Source: Clostridium_AQ sp900552125 (GTDB taxonomy: Bacteria > Bacillota_I > Bacilli_A > Erysipelotrichales > Erysipelotrichaceae). Taken from it: a stretch of 64,000 nt of DNA. Position 1 is the stretch's first letter. Each line of letters opens with the position of its first letter. The position numbers were made by a program, and so were the translations under genes. This document shows, in pieces, positions 25,833 to 34,055 of this stretch. The notes below the pieces were generated by a model. The model was given only the letters and a program-made list of their open reading frames with translations, did no database searches and had not been told where the DNA came from. The stretch lies in the NCBI GenBank assembly GCA_037892765.1, contig JBBKBW010000001.1; one strand, written 5' to 3'.

Positions 25833-26213
25833 CTATTCATTGCGCAGCTCATGTAAATCCGCAATCAACATATTTTCTTTATCGTCATACTCAGCATTAA
25901 TCTTTAGACCATTTAAAGGTCTCTGAATAATTCCAGCCAGCTCTTCCATAACGGTTTTATTGCTGATTCTAGCATATCCCTTGCCAAGCGATACCTTGTG
26001 TAACTGATCCTTTGAGACTAATTTTAAATCAATCTCACGTTTTGTGATTGGTCGAATACCTAAACGATGGTTTTCTTTATCAATACCTATCATCGCCCAG
26101 CGAACATCTTCAAAATAAGATGCTGCACTACTATTTAAAGTTATATTGTTTGGATATAGTGTAAGCACAAGCGTATAGGCATTGCCTTTTACCCACGTAA
26201 ACATTTTCTGCAC
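25833..26213 (-). CDS. Conserved-looking hypothetical protein upstream of nfeD
   Basis: I do not recognise this 126-residue soluble protein. It has no membrane segment or signal, a beta-rich first half (YTLVLTLYPNNITLN; RWAMIGIDKENHRLGIRPI) and a helical second half (SNKTVMEELAGIIQRPL). It has its own promoter and ends 10 nt before nfeD, so it is probably co-expressed with the SPFH/NfeD pair. The GTG at 26213 has AAAGGAG 5 nt upstream; an ATG three codons later is the alternative. Confidence 0.75.
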   Translation of the reverse strand: MQKMFTWVKGNAYTLVLTLYPNNITLNSSAASYFEDVRWAMIGIDKENHRLGIRPITKREIDLKLVSKDQLHKVSLGKGYARISNKTVMEELAGIIQRPLNGLKINAEYDDKENMLIADLHELRNE

Positions 26214-26233
26214 CGCCTCTCCTTTCTATTTTT

Positions 26234-26262
26234 AGTATAGTCCTTTTTTTCTTATTATGCAA
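26234..26262 (-). promoter_or_regulatory. Promoter of the hypothetical-nfeD-SPFH operon
   Basis: TTGCAT (26262-26257) and TATACT (26239-26234), 17-nt spacer. Confidence 0.6.
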
Positions 26263-26298
26263 TATTATTTTTACATTTCTTATTTTTCTTATTTTCTA

Positions 26299-26322
26299 TA
26301 AAAAAAAGCAGGTTTCCCTGCT
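26299..26322 (-). terminator. rnhB terminator
   Basis: Stem AGCAGG/CCTGCT with a GAAA tetraloop and eight T residues; the stem overlaps the rnhB stop codon. Confidence 0.93.
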
Positions 26323-26944
26323 ATAAATCTAATGTTAATTGACGCATGGCAGATACCGGTCCATAGCTGTAACGATATAAACCATCAATTACTCCATAAC
26401 GATGCATTGCTTCTATATGCGCTTTTGTTGGATATCCTTTATGCTTTGCAAATCCATATTGCGGATATTGATGATCATATGCTTCCATGATACAATCACG
26501 AGTCACTTTTGCTAAAATACTAGCAGCCGCGATACTCACACTCTTCTGATCACCTTTTACTAAAGGAATATGCTCTACCTGACTCATTGGCAAAGGCATT
26601 GCATCTGTTAGCACACCATCAGCCTGTGTAAACATGTCCGCAATATCCTGCATAGCTTTTTGAGTTGCTCGATATATATTTAATTCGTCAATGGTTTTAG
26701 GCTCAATAATCAATATATGATACTCTTGAGCTAGTTTAATAATTTCCTTAAATAATATTCTTCTTTTTTTATCTGTTACTTTTTTTGAATCATAAATTTC
26801 ATCATGATGAAATCCAGGCGGAAATGCAACTCCAGCTACTACCAAAGGTCCCGCTATAGGACCTCTCCCTGCTTCATCTATTCCGACAATACATTTCTTC
26901 CCTGTCTGCCACCATGCATTTTCATACTCATTCGCTGTCTGCAT
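26321..26944 (-). CDS. rnhB: Ribonuclease HII
   Basis: RNase HII cleaves RNA in RNA-DNA hybrids and removes misincorporated ribonucleotides. The 207-residue protein has CIVGIDEAGRGPIAGPLVVA (catalytic Asp and Glu), SKKVTDKKRRILF, and KVTRDCIMEAYD with a further acidic ligand. GGGAG at 7 nt supports the ATG at 26944, which overlaps the end of ylqF by 17 nt. The rplS-ylqF-rnhB order is typical of Firmicutes. Confidence 0.95.
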   Translation of the reverse strand: MQTANEYENAWWQTGKKCIVGIDEAGRGPIAGPLVVAGVAFPPGFHHDEIYDSKKVTDKKRRILFKEIIKLAQEYHILIIEPKTIDELNIYRATQKAMQDIADMFTQADGVLTDAMPLPMSQVEHIPLVKGDQKSVSIAAASILAKVTRDCIMEAYDHQYPQYGFAKHKGYPTKAHIEAMHRYGVIDGLYRYSYGPVSAMRQLTLDL

Positions 26945-27815
26945 AAGGCATCTCCCAAGTAATTGCACCTAATTTATCATCTCTAAGCTCACGTAAGAAA
27001 GTCTCAATCATACGTTTTTCATCAATCTCTTCCTTATTGCGAAGGAAACCACGCTTTTTCGCAATTCGAAGTAAAACTTCGTAAGGATCTTCACATAATT
27101 CTACATCGTAGCGTTTCTCTATCTTATCTTTATGATTTTTTAATAAATAATTCATTGCCCAAAACGCAACTTCTTCCAAAGGTAAGATCTCATCACGAAT
27201 TGCCCCTGTCACCGCAAGTAATAGCCCTACATTTTCATCTTCAAATTTAGGCCATAATACTCCTGGTGTATCTAACAATTCCAAGTTCTGATTTACCTTT
27301 GACCACTGCAGTGCCTTGGTAACACCTGGTCGATCACCTGTTACCGCAACTTTCTTTTTAGAAATACGATTAATAAATGTAGATTTCCCCACATTAGGAA
27401 CTCCAACGACCATAGCACGAATAGCTCTTGGGCGTATTCCTCTTCGTTTCATACGTTCAATTTTAGCCTTCATCAGATTCTGACATTCTTCTACGATTTT
27501 TGGAGTAATATTTTCCTTAATAATATCCAAAGCCACAACCTGTGTATTTTCATTTTTTAGATGCTGGCACCAGGCAGCTGTAGCCTTAGGATCTGCTTTA
27601 TCTTTCTTTGACAGAACAATTAAACGAGGTTTATTCTGACATAATTCCTCAATCATTGGATTTTTGCTTGCATTTGGAATTCTGGCATCACGAAGCTCAA
27701 TGACCATATCTACCATTTTCATTTTATCCTGCATTTCTCTTTTGGCTTTTGTCATATGCCCTGGAAACCACTGAATATTTATTTTAGATTTATTCTGTTG
27801 AGAATTATTTTCCAT
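26928..27815 (-). CDS. rbgA: Ribosome biogenesis GTPase A (RbgA/YlqF)
   Basis: RbgA is a circularly permuted GTPase needed for late 50S assembly. The 295-residue protein shows the permuted order: VLSKKDKAD (G4), VVGVPNVGKSTFIN (G1), then ELLDTPGVLWP (G3), after an N-terminal INIQWFPGHMTKAKREM. AAGGAAG precedes the ATG at 27815; an upstream in-frame start lacks a site and crowds the preceding lepB stop. It sits with rplS, trmD and rnhB. Confidence 0.94.
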   Translation of the reverse strand: MENNSQQNKSKINIQWFPGHMTKAKREMQDKMKMVDMVIELRDARIPNASKNPMIEELCQNKPRLIVLSKKDKADPKATAAWCQHLKNENTQVVALDIIKENITPKIVEECQNLMKAKIERMKRRGIRPRAIRAMVVGVPNVGKSTFINRISKKKVAVTGDRPGVTKALQWSKVNQNLELLDTPGVLWPKFEDENVGLLLAVTGAIRDEILPLEEVAFWAMNYLLKNHKDKIEKRYDVELCEDPYEVLLRIAKKRGFLRNKEEIDEKRMIETFLRELRDDKLGAITWEMPYADSE

Positions 27816-27880
27816 ATTACTCACTTCCTTTACGTTTATTGAAAGATGAGGAAGCAGTGGTATAGCTTCCTCTATCATTA

Positions 27881-28480
27881 TCATTCAGCACCATTACCTA
27901 CATATCTAGCATCTGATAATGGCTTATACACAAGCATTCCTTTAGCAATGATCTGTTCCCTTTTAAAAGGTCCTACCGATTCGCTGCGCGAATCAAGAGA
28001 ATCACCTCTATTATCACCGATAAGCAGATATTCATCTTCACCAAGTTTTTTCGATATATAATCTTCTGTAAAATATTTTTTTCCTGTTTCCTGTAGATAT
28101 TCTTCTATATAGGCTTCATCTAAAAAAGGTTCCTCCACATACACTCCATCTACATATAGCTTCCCTTCTTTATATGAAATTGTCTCTCCTGGCAGTCCTA
28201 TCACTCGTTTTACCCATAGATCATTTGTCTGATATTCTTTAGCCACGACTACATCAAAACGCTCTATATCTCCGATATAATTAGCCGCAATATTTATGAT
28301 GACAGATTCTCCATCTTTTAATGTTGGATACATTGAAGTCCCTCTTACTTGTTCCTTTCGTGCAACAAACATCAAAATCAGGAAGATTACAATCATAACA
28401 ATAAGAATAAAGCGTACAAAATCTGCAATAGTATATGCTATATCTAAGACATTTATTTTTTTATGTTCTTTTTTTTCCAT
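27881..28480 (-). CDS. lepB: Type I signal peptidase, second of a tandem pair
   Basis: Membrane-bound serine peptidase that removes signal peptides from exported proteins. The 199-residue protein has one N-terminal membrane helix (about 20-42), the nucleophile in RGTSMYPTLKDGES, the general-base Lys in WVKRVIGLPGETI, and the LLIGDNRGDSLDSR box. It starts 1 nt after the upstream signal peptidase gene ends. The two differ enough that the duplication is not recent. Confidence 0.94.
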   Translation of the reverse strand: MEKKEHKKINVLDIAYTIADFVRFILIVMIVIFLILMFVARKEQVRGTSMYPTLKDGESVIINIAANYIGDIERFDVVVAKEYQTNDLWVKRVIGLPGETISYKEGKLYVDGVYVEEPFLDEAYIEEYLQETGKKYFTEDYISKKLGEDEYLLIGDNRGDSLDSRSESVGPFKREQIIAKGMLVYKPLSDARYVGNGAE

Positions 28481-28481
28481 A

Positions 28482-29084
28482 TTATTTTATCACTCTCATT
28501 TTACTGAAAGGCAACGCTACAAAAAAGCCGACTGCCTTTATATCACTACGTTTAAAGGGCCCTAATTCTCGAGAATCTTTACTTAAATATCGATTATCGC
28601 CCATTAGAAAATATTCATCATCCCCAAGCTGTACTTCATCAAAATCTTCTGTAAATTTATAATTTTCGGTCAGCTGAATACTTTCTTTAAAATCATTTTC
28701 CAGATAAGGCTCTTTCAACTGCTGATCATTGATATAGACAATATCGCCACTAGCACGAATCCGTTCATTAGGTAAGCCTATAACCCGTTTAATAATCAAC
28801 TGCTTTGTATATTTTGCGTCATATGCAATAACGATATCTCCTCGTTCAATGGATTGAAAACGACCAGCAAACGCATTTCCAAAACCAAATTCCCCGCTTT
28901 TAATAGTTGGATACATACTGCTGCCTTCTACATGTAAAGGCTTAATCAAAAATGAACCAACTAAGTTTACAATCACAAGACAGACAATAAAAATTTTAAA
29001 TAAAGAAAACAAATTGGAAAAAATCACTTTTACTAGTGATTCTGACTCCATTTCACGATGTTTATCTTTTTCCTGTCTTTGCAT
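28482..29084 (-). CDS. lepB: Type I signal peptidase, first of a tandem pair
   Basis: A 200-residue type I signal peptidase with one N-terminal membrane helix (about 25-45). Catalytic Ser is in VEGSSMYPTIKSGE, catalytic Lys in LIIKRVIGLPNERI, and the FLMGDNRYLSKDSRE box is present. GGAGGG lies 6 nt before the ATG. It follows the rplS terminator closely and heads lepB-lepB-rbgA-rnhB. Multiple signal peptidases are common in Firmicutes; two in tandem suggest divided substrates. Confidence 0.94.
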   Translation of the reverse strand: MQRQEKDKHREMESESLVKVIFSNLFSLFKIFIVCLVIVNLVGSFLIKPLHVEGSSMYPTIKSGEFGFGNAFAGRFQSIERGDIVIAYDAKYTKQLIIKRVIGLPNERIRASGDIVYINDQQLKEPYLENDFKESIQLTENYKFTEDFDEVQLGDDEYFLMGDNRYLSKDSRELGPFKRSDIKAVGFFVALPFSKMRVIK

Positions 29085-29103
29085 TCTATACCCTCCAGCC
29101 TAA

Positions 29104-29133
29104 AATAAAAAGTCGAGGAATACCCGACTCTTT
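29104..29133 (-). terminator. rplS terminator
   Basis: Stem AGTCG/CGACT extended by partial G-C pairing, loop near TATT, then TTTTTATTTT on the minus strand. Confidence 0.75.
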
Positions 29134-29137
29134 ATAA

Positions 29138-29485
29138 TTAGCGCACTTCTTTAATACGAGAAGCTTTACCAGAACGTCCACGTAAGTAGAATAATTTATT
29201 TCTTCTAACTTTACCGTTACGTACCACTTCAATCTTATCAATAATTGGAGAGTGAAGAGGGAAAGTTCTTTCTACACCAATCTGGTTAGAAATTTTACGA
29301 ACAGTGAACATTTCACTGATTCCTCCGCCCTGTTTCGCAATTACTAGACCTTCGAAAACCTGGATACGGGACTTGTCACCTTCTTTAATTTTAACGTGTA
29401 CACGTACTGTACTACCTGGTTTAAAGAAAGGGACATCTTTCTTTAACTGTGATTTTGTTACTTCATTAACTAATTGCATGTTCAT
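29138..29485 (-). CDS. rplS: 50S ribosomal protein L19
   Basis: L19 lies at the interface of the subunits. The 115-residue protein has normal length with the conserved KEGDKSRIQVFEGLVIA, RKISNQIGVERTFPLHSP and the basic C terminus KLFYLRGRSGKASRIKE. AAAAGGAG precedes the start; either ATG at 29485 or 29479 is possible. It has its own promoter and about 85 nt of leader, so it can be expressed independently of rpsP-khpA-rimM-trmD upstream. Confidence 0.97.
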   Translation of the reverse strand: MNMQLVNEVTKSQLKKDVPFFKPGSTVRVHVKIKEGDKSRIQVFEGLVIAKQGGGISEMFTVRKISNQIGVERTFPLHSPIIDKIEVVRNGKVRRNKLFYLRGRSGKASRIKEVR

Positions 29486-29567
29486 AATAATGGCGCTCCT
29501 TTTCTATCATATATACGTTGAGGTTCTTGAATCATACTGTTCAGCGGAACCGCGTGCCCACAAAGGC
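29486..29567 (-). promoter_or_regulatory. rplS leader RNA, candidate L19 autoregulatory region
   Basis: Minus-strand leader containing GCGGTTCCGCTGAAC and a downstream AAGAACC. GGTTC can pair either with the adjacent GAAC or with the distal GAACC, giving two exclusive hairpins. An L19 leader family exists in Firmicutes; I cannot align it here, so this is inference from position and pairing. Confidence 0.4.
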
Positions 29568-29573
29568 TTATAT

Positions 29574-29603
29574 ATAATATCATATTTAGAATAGAGTTGT
29601 AAA
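29574..29603 (-). promoter_or_regulatory. rplS promoter
   Basis: TTTACA (29603-29598) and TATTAT (29579-29574), 18-nt spacer. Confidence 0.6.
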
Positions 29604-29767
29604 TACTTTTTTCACCATTTTTCATACTATATTAGATGAAGACAGCAATATAAAGATCGGATACTTTATAGCTATATAATAGCATTTTCGTGCCCTAAAA
29701 AAAAGTGGAATGAGCAAATTTATGAAATATCTTTTGTTTCTACACATACGATAACCAAAACAAAACT

Positions 29768-30493
29768 TTATTCTAAATCTTTTTTTATTTCCTCCATCAA
29801 TTCGACTTCTTCTTTACTAAATTCTCTGCCCTTTAACAAATCTGGACGTTTCTTCATTGTTCTTAATAATGATTGTTTTAACCTCCAGCGACGAATATTG
29901 GCATGGTGCCCGCTCAATAGTACATCTGGCACTTTTTTTCCATCATATTCTACCGGTCTTGTATACTGTGGATACTCCAACAAACCATTTTCAAAAGAGT
30001 CATCCGCATGACTTTCTTTTCTGATTACATCATCCAATAAACGAATAATCGCATCAGAAATCACAAGTGCAGCTCCTTCTCCTCCTGTCAACACAAAATC
30101 TCCTAAGGAAACTTCCATATCAACATAAGAGCGAATTCTTTCATCAAAGCCTTCGTAATGCCCACACAATATAATCAGATGTTTCTTTTCAATTGCCAAA
30201 GAATGTGCCATTCCCTGATGAAAACGTTCTCCCTGCGGTGTCATCATAATCACAAAGGAATCTTCTGTGCGTACATCTTTTAAACAATCTACGATTGGCT
30301 GACAGGAAAGCACCATTCCTTGTCCTCCGCCATATGGTGTATCATCTACATGATTATGCTTATCTAATGTATATTTACGAAAGTCTACAGTTTCAAACTC
30401 TACTTTTCCCTGCTCAATTGCTCTTTTTATAATAGAAGTTGATTGAAAACTATCAAAGAATTCCGGAAATAATGTTAAGACGGTAATTTTCAT
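29768..30493 (-). CDS. trmD: tRNA (guanine-N1)-methyltransferase TrmD
   Basis: TrmD makes m1G37 in tRNAs using S-adenosylmethionine through a trefoil-knot (SPOUT) fold. The 241-residue protein begins MKITVLTLFPEFFDSF and contains YGGGQGMVL, CGHYEGFDERIRS, SLGDFVLTGGEGAAL and the DVLLSGHHANIRRWR segment, all diagnostic. GGAGGG precedes the ATG, which overlaps the rimM stop by 4 nt. Confidence 0.97.
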   Translation of the reverse strand: MKITVLTLFPEFFDSFQSTSIIKRAIEQGKVEFETVDFRKYTLDKHNHVDDTPYGGGQGMVLSCQPIVDCLKDVRTEDSFVIMMTPQGERFHQGMAHSLAIEKKHLIILCGHYEGFDERIRSYVDMEVSLGDFVLTGGEGAALVISDAIIRLLDDVIRKESHADDSFENGLLEYPQYTRPVEYDGKKVPDVLLSGHHANIRRWRLKQSLLRTMKKRPDLLKGREFSKEEVELMEEIKKDLE

Positions 30494-30993
30494 ACCAGTC
30501 CCTCCATTAATTCTACTCTCATGATTTTTCCTTTACGATCAAATTCTTTCACGAATGTCCTTACAAATGGAATCAGGATATCTTTTTCTTCTGTCTGAAC
30601 ACGTAAAACGGCATTTGCTCCAGTTTCAATTACCTCAATTACTTTACCAATAAAATTATTATCCATATCATAAACACTTGCATCCATCATTTCATGATAA
30701 TACGCTTCATATTCATCTAATTCCTGTAAATCCTGTTCACTGATGGTTAATTTACTGCCTTTCCAGGCTTCAACCTGATTTATATCATCGTAATCTTTAA
30801 ACTTAACGATCAAAAGACCTTTGCTTTCTCTAACTCGTTCAACACATAGTTCTAGTTTGCCATCTAAGGTGTGAATAAACATTTTTGCTCCTTTACAAAA
30901 ACGCAATTCAGGAAAATCACTTAAGCATTTTACCTTAACCTCTCCACGAAGCCCATGCGTATTCACTAAGATACCAATATTGATTTCTCTCAT
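30490..30993 (-). CDS. rimM: 16S rRNA processing protein RimM
   Basis: RimM assists 30S head maturation and binds S19. The 167-residue protein begins MREINIGILVNTHGLRGEVK, the classic RimM start, and ends with a PRC-barrel (YEAYYHEMMDASVYD; LIPFVRTFVKEFD). GGAGGTAATT precedes the ATG at 30993. An intrinsic terminator sits just upstream, so expression may be attenuated relative to rpsP-khpA. The stop overlaps the trmD start. Confidence 0.95.
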   Translation of the reverse strand: MREINIGILVNTHGLRGEVKVKCLSDFPELRFCKGAKMFIHTLDGKLELCVERVRESKGLLIVKFKDYDDINQVEAWKGSKLTISEQDLQELDEYEAYYHEMMDASVYDMDNNFIGKVIEVIETGANAVLRVQTEEKDILIPFVRTFVKEFDRKGKIMRVELMEGLV

Positions 30994-31002
30994 AATTACC
31001 TC

Positions 31003-31028
31003 CAAAAAAAGGATGCACCCGGCATCCT
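31003..31028 (-). terminator. Internal terminator between khpA and rimM
   Basis: Stem AGGATGC/GCATCCT with a 5-nt loop and seven T residues; it overlaps the khpA stop, and the rimM ribosome binding site follows at once. Confidence 0.85.
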
Positions 31029-31275
31029 AATAAGATTCAAATTTGATGGTTACTCTCTTATCCTCTTTTCTAGATGCAACTGACATCATCTGACGAATAG
31101 AAGAAGCCATCATACCACGACGACCGATCAAGCGAGCAACATCATCACTATTTGCATATACATACAAAAGCACTTCGTTGTCCTCAAGTGTCGGCATCTG
31201 TTTTACAGAAACATTGGTCTTATCTTCGACCATCGGTTTTACAAGATCCAACAGTACTTTTTCGTAATCAATCAT
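31027..31275 (-). CDS. khpA: KH-domain RNA-binding protein KhpA
   Basis: An 82-residue single-KH protein. The RNA-binding loop is in RLIGRRGMMASSIRQMM (GRRG replaces the usual GxxG residues), followed by the basic strand KEDKRVTIKFE. In Gram-positive bacteria KhpA works with KhpB/Jag in RNA binding and affects cell length and division. No clear Shine-Dalgarno precedes its ATG, which comes 3 nt after the rpsP stop, so translation is probably coupled. The rpsP-khpA-rimM-trmD order is conserved. Confidence 0.94.
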   Translation of the reverse strand: MIDYEKVLLDLVKPMVEDKTNVSVKQMPTLEDNEVLLYVYANSDDVARLIGRRGMMASSIRQMMSVASRKEDKRVTIKFESY

Positions 31276-31278
31276 ACA

Positions 31279-31551
31279 CTATTTAGCGTTTTTTTCTTCG
31301 TGCAAACGTTTTAAGATTCCTTCTTTAGAAAGGATGTTACGTACTGTATCAGAAGGCTGAGCTCCCTGTTTGATCCATTTGATCGCAAGCTCTTCATTTA
31401 AGCTAATGCTTGCTGGTTCTGTTGTTGGATTATAAGTACCGATAGTTTCGATAAAACGTCCATCTCTAGGTGCGCGAGAATCCGCTGCTACAATTCTGTA
31501 GAAAGGTTTTCTTTTAGAACCCATTCTTTTTAATCTTAATTTAACTGCCAT
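31279..31551 (-). CDS. rpsP: 30S ribosomal protein S16
   Basis: S16 is an assembly protein of the 30S body. The 90-residue product begins MAVKLRLKRMGSKRKPFYRI, then VAADSRAPRDGRFIE and YNPTTEPASISLN, all diagnostic. AGGAGG precedes the ATG by 7 nt. A strong promoter lies about 45 nt upstream, after the ffh terminator. Confidence 0.98.
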   Translation of the reverse strand: MAVKLRLKRMGSKRKPFYRIVAADSRAPRDGRFIETIGTYNPTTEPASISLNEELAIKWIKQGAQPSDTVRNILSKEGILKRLHEEKNAK

Positions 31552-31594
31552 TTTTATTTCCTCCTATTTGGTTATTTTCATCATTACCTTGATT

Positions 31595-31622
31595 AGTATA
31601 TCATAGTTTTTGTGTCTGTCAA
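31595..31622 (-). promoter_or_regulatory. rpsP operon promoter
   Basis: Consensus TTGACA (31622-31617) and TATACT (31600-31595) with a 16-nt spacer; drives rpsP-khpA-rimM-trmD. Confidence 0.88.
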
Positions 31623-31662
31623 GTATTTTTCCTTTACACTTTGATTTTTTTATAATTTGCTC

Positions 31663-31688
31663 AAAAAAAGGCAAGCCACACTTGCCTA
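31663..31688 (-). terminator. ffh terminator
   Basis: Stem AGGCAAG/CTTGCCT, 5-nt loop, seven T residues; overlaps the ffh stop codon. Confidence 0.92.
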
Positions 31689-33089
31689 AAATCTTCTTCC
31701 TCGTTTTCCGCCTTGCATCATGCGATTCATATTACGCATATTCTTCATTCCGCCTAAGCCGCCCATATTAGGCATCTTACCAGATTTAGTCATAGAACTC
31801 ATCTGCTTCATGACCTGTTTCATTTTTTCATATTCGTTAATTAAGCGATTTACATCCGCAACAGTTGTTCCGCTACCTTTCGCAATACGATTTTTTCTAG
31901 AAGCACGAAGAATGCTTGGGTTTTCTCTTTCTTCAGGAGTCATACTCAAAATGATAGCTTCACTTTTCTTCATCTTATTATCAGCTTTAGCTTCATCAAT
32001 CTGACCAGCAAGCTGTCCCATACCAGGAATCAGTTTCATCATACCGCCTAAAGATCCCATTTTCTTTAACTGCTGGAATTGTACTAGCATATCAGTTAAT
32101 GTAAATTGACCGCTCATCATACGATTTGCAGTTTTAGAGCTAGCTTCCAGATCCATTTTTTCCTGTGCTTGTTCTACCAAGGACAAGATATCTCCCATCC
32201 CAAGGATTCGATCTGCCATACGAGCTGGATGGAATACATCTAAATCATCAATTTTCTCACCGAGCCCTACAAATTTTACAGGAACATTTGTAATAGCACG
32301 TACAGATAAAATACCACCGCCACGAGAATCACCATCTAGTTTTGTAAGAACTAAACCAGTTACCTGCAGCTGTTCATGAAAACTGCTTGCAACATTAACA
32401 ATATCCTGACCAGTCATCGCATCAACTGTTAGTAAGATATCATCTGGTTTAACCAATTCTTTAATATCAGAAAGTTCCTTCATCAGTTCTTCATCAATAT
32501 GCAGACGACCTGCTGTATCGAATAAAACAGTATCATAACCATGCTCTTTCGCATAGTCCATCGCCTGTCTTGCAGTTTCTAATGCTTTTGTCTCAACACC
32601 TAATGAAAATACTTCTACACCAATACTTTCTCCCAAGGTTTTTAGCTGTTCAATAGCCGCTGGTCGAATAACGTCACATGCAACCAATAAAGGTTTACGA
32701 TTTTGTTTTTTCTTCATTACATTGGCAATTTTTGCTGATGCAGTTGTTTTACCAGTCCCCTGTAAACCAACCATCATAATGGTAGTAATGCCACTGCTCT
32801 TATAATTTACCGGTGCATCTTCTGTACCTAATAAAGCTACGATTTCATCATGAACGATTTTCACAACCATCTGTCCAGGGTTTAAAGAAGTCATAACTTC
32901 TGTACCCATTGCTTTTTCTTTTACTCTTCCAATAAAATCTTTAACAACTGCATAGTTTACATCTGCCTCTAACAATGACATGCGCACTTCACGCAACATA
33001 TCATTCATATTTTTTTCTGTTAATTTTCCTTTTCCAGTTATATTCTTAAACGCTTTTGTCAAGCGATCACTTAAGGATTCAAACGCCAT
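31686..33089 (-). CDS. ffh: Signal recognition particle protein Ffh
   Basis: Ffh (SRP54) binds signal sequences and 4.5S/6S-like SRP RNA for co-translational targeting. The 467-residue protein has an N domain, a G domain (MMVGLQGTGKTTASAKIA; VACDVIRPAAIEQL; DTAGRLHIDEELM; TKLDGDSRGGG) and a Met-rich M domain (about 300-440). It ends in a Met/Gly/Arg-rich tail. It has its own promoter. In many Firmicutes ylxM precedes ffh; here no ylxM is seen. Confidence 0.97.
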   Translation of the reverse strand: MAFESLSDRLTKAFKNITGKGKLTEKNMNDMLREVRMSLLEADVNYAVVKDFIGRVKEKAMGTEVMTSLNPGQMVVKIVHDEIVALLGTEDAPVNYKSSGITTIMMVGLQGTGKTTASAKIANVMKKKQNRKPLLVACDVIRPAAIEQLKTLGESIGVEVFSLGVETKALETARQAMDYAKEHGYDTVLFDTAGRLHIDEELMKELSDIKELVKPDDILLTVDAMTGQDIVNVASSFHEQLQVTGLVLTKLDGDSRGGGILSVRAITNVPVKFVGLGEKIDDLDVFHPARMADRILGMGDILSLVEQAQEKMDLEASSKTANRMMSGQFTLTDMLVQFQQLKKMGSLGGMMKLIPGMGQLAGQIDEAKADNKMKKSEAIILSMTPEERENPSILRASRKNRIAKGSGTTVADVNRLINEYEKMKQVMKQMSSMTKSGKMPNMGGLGGMKNMRNMNRMMQGGKRGRRF

Positions 33090-33124
33090 ATCTTATATAC
33101 CGCCTTTCTGATTATTGCCTCAAC

Positions 33125-33153
33125 ATTATATCATAGCTTCTTCCTATTTGAAA
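33125..33153 (-). promoter_or_regulatory. ffh promoter
   Basis: TTTCAA (33153-33148) and TATAAT (33130-33125) with a 17-nt spacer. Confidence 0.7.
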
Positions 33154-33161
33154 AGAACGTT

Positions 33162-33944
33162 TTATTTCCTGCGATAGATTTCAATCTGAAATTGAATTTC
33201 AGTCTTCAGATTTGTCACTTTTTCCAATTTTTCTACCGCATTTCTTGATGTTTTCCAATAATATGGAGTCATATGAAACAATGCCTGAATATCCTGCTTA
33301 TCCTCTATCGTAATCATATCATCCAACATAATTGTATCTTCTAAAACAAAGCCATCATAATTTATAGTCTCACTTGCATTCTCATATGGTTCATCATATA
33401 AAACTTCCTTCAAGCCCATTAAATGACGAGGACCAGGTCCTACTTTCACAAATATACCTTCATGCTTTAATACACGATAAAACTCCTGGTCATCAAATGG
33501 CGCAAAGACAGATAAAACCATATCACAGCACACATCAGATAGTGGTAAATGAAATACACTTGCCACCACATATTGTACTTGATTTCTTGCTTTACACGCC
33601 TCATCCACTGCATGTTTCGATAAGTCAAAGCCATAAATTTCATTTTCTTCATTCTTTATATAATTTGTATAATATCCTTCTCCGCAGCCCGCATCTACGA
33701 TTATATGAGGGTTATATTGTTCTGTGATTCGATTTAATTCATTACGCAAAATTTCATAATATCCATGTGATAAAAAGCGAGTACGAGCTTTTACCATCTC
33801 TTTATCATCGCCCGTATTTTTCTTCTGATGCAATGCAAGATGAACATAACCTCTTTTCGCAATATCATAGGTATGATGATTTTCACAGCACCACACATTT
33901 TTATTTTTCTTCAAACTCTGATTACATTTTGGACATACCAGCAT
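33162..33944 (-). CDS. RlmA-like 23S rRNA (guanine-N1) methyltransferase
   Basis: A 260-residue protein with an N-terminal zinc ribbon (CPKCNQSL and CCENHHTYD) and a class I SAM-dependent methyltransferase domain (VDAGCGEGYYTNYI; then VLSVFAPFDDQEF). This architecture is that of RlmA(I)/RlmA(II), which methylate G745 or G748 of 23S rRNA in the exit tunnel; the latter affects tylosin susceptibility. I cannot tell which from sequence alone. GAGGTAGAAGT precedes the ATG. Confidence 0.88.
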   Translation of the reverse strand: MLVCPKCNQSLKKNKNVWCCENHHTYDIAKRGYVHLALHQKKNTGDDKEMVKARTRFLSHGYYEILRNELNRITEQYNPHIIVDAGCGEGYYTNYIKNEENEIYGFDLSKHAVDEACKARNQVQYVVASVFHLPLSDVCCDMVLSVFAPFDDQEFYRVLKHEGIFVKVGPGPRHLMGLKEVLYDEPYENASETINYDGFVLEDTIMLDDMITIEDKQDIQALFHMTPYYWKTSRNAVEKLEKVTNLKTEIQFQIEIYRRK

Positions 33945-34055
33945 ACTTCTACCTCATTTCTCATCTAAGTATAGCATAGGCAATAAAAAATACAGAGAGA
34001 ATTTTACTTAATTTTCATAATATTTGTAGTAAAATAAAGACAAGAGGTGAAAATA

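Noticed and set aside
29488..29541. 17-codon frame in the rplS leader overlapping the rplS start
   Set aside because: No ribosome binding site; the stretch is better explained as leader RNA.
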